A stretch of DNA of 64,000 bases from assembly GCA_017510605.1 (NCBI GenBank), contig JAFWMQ010000011.1:90799-154798 (forward strand), given 5' to 3'. The DNA comes from Clostridiales bacterium (GTDB taxonomy: Bacteria > Bacillota > Clostridia > Saccharofermentanales > Saccharofermentanaceae). A model generated the notes under the pieces. That model was not told where the DNA came from, ran no database searches, and saw only the letters and a program-made list of their open reading frames with translations. The first letter of the stretch is position 1; every line of letters begins with the position of its first letter. The translations under genes were made by a program, and so were the position numbers. Positions 63,841 to 64,000 of the stretch are shown here, piece after piece.

Positions 63841-64000
63841 GCACTTTGACGAAGGCACTGCTTGAGTGTGCTCAGAAATCAAAGGAAAAGCGCGGATCTT
63901 GAAAATTGAATAGAATGCAAAACTTGAAGTAAAACGGACCTTTTTCAATTCTAAGAATTGAGTTTTTATTAAAGTAATTAGAGCCAAACTGGCTCTCAAA
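63841..64000 (+). other. Leader of an rRNA operon (16S expected beyond the window)
   Basis: The CTTGAAAATTGAATAGAATGC type sequence (63898-63918) is typical of Clostridial pre-16S leaders. TGCTCAGAAATC (63869-63880) is a poor boxA match. A hairpin CAATTC/GAATTG followed by GTTTTTA lies at 63945-63967, and AGAGCCA/TGGCTCT (63980-63996) closes the window. No 16S sequence itself is present. Confidence 0.7.

Noticed and set aside
1..64000. CRISPR arrays, transposases, phage genes, tRNA genes
   Set aside because: Looked for direct repeats with spacers, transposase or integrase motifs and tRNA-like cloverleaf/CCA ends; none found convincingly.

Overview
This 64 kb window is a piece of chromosome from a Gram-positive bacterium of the class Clostridia, probably an anaerobic carbohydrate fermenter. 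The signs are AAGGAGG-type ribosome binding sites, TTGACA/TATAAT promoters, a Veg protein beside ispE, the ffs-dnaX-ybaB-recR order known from Firmicutes, a zinc-type S14, an MsmX-type sugar ATPase, YesMN/LplBC-type sugar uptake genes and Fhs. Genus cannot be named, because the 16S gene apparently starts just past the right end. No phage, transposase, CRISPR array or tRNA gene was seen; the window is mostly core genome with one carbohydrate-use island.

Layout. 0-6.2 kb (minus): recR (cut by the window edge), ybaB and dnaX behind the SRP RNA gene; then fhs followed by a membrane-anchored beta-lactamase-fold protein that has lost its catalytic motifs. 6.5-7.9 kb (plus): veg and ispE. 7.9-12.7 kb (minus): arginine operon argC-argB-argD-argF plus a coupled GNAT acetyltransferase, with an ArgR-type box lying between the -35 and -10. 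13.2-14.3 kb: orphan sugar ABC ATPase. 14.5-20.8 kb: PucR-type regulator, ftsE (with a long charged tail), ftsX, an M23 hydrolase with coiled coil, a methyltransferase and hslO. 21.2-32.1 kb: the S10-spc ribosomal protein operon from rpsJ to secY, behind a structured leader of about 320 nt that ends in a terminator-like hairpin; a terminator directly follows secY, so adk-map-infA and the alpha-operon genes are not attached.

32.2-36.8 kb: DUF2974 alpha/beta hydrolase, an OmpR-type two-component system, and a histidine phosphatase. 37.1-40.0 kb (minus): VTC-type polyphosphate polymerase, DUF4956 membrane protein and DUF4353 lipoprotein. 40.2-52.4 kb: carbohydrate island with a carboxylesterase-GH43 fusion enzyme (minus), and on plus a YesM-type kinase, a YesN-type AraC regulator, a lipoprotein binding protein, two LplB/LplC permeases and a DUF624 protein fused to an extra membrane-anchored domain. 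No ATPase is encoded with the permeases; the orphan MsmX-type ATPase at 13.2 kb could serve them.

52.4-63.7 kb (plus): rpmH-rnpA-yidD-yidC-jag-mnmE-mnmG-rsmG, the set usually found next to the replication origin, but with no dnaA, parAB or visible DnaA boxes; then gyrA and a D-Ala-D-Ala carboxypeptidase. The last 200 bases carry a promoter and leader typical of an rRNA operon.

The most interesting points are the S10 leader/attenuator and two structured intercistronic elements inside the ribosomal operon, the esterase-GH43 enzyme with its YesMN/LplBC system, the polyphosphate polymerase cluster, the DUF624 fusion, the degenerate serine hydrolase, and a zero-frame A AAA AAG slippery heptamer in dnaX.
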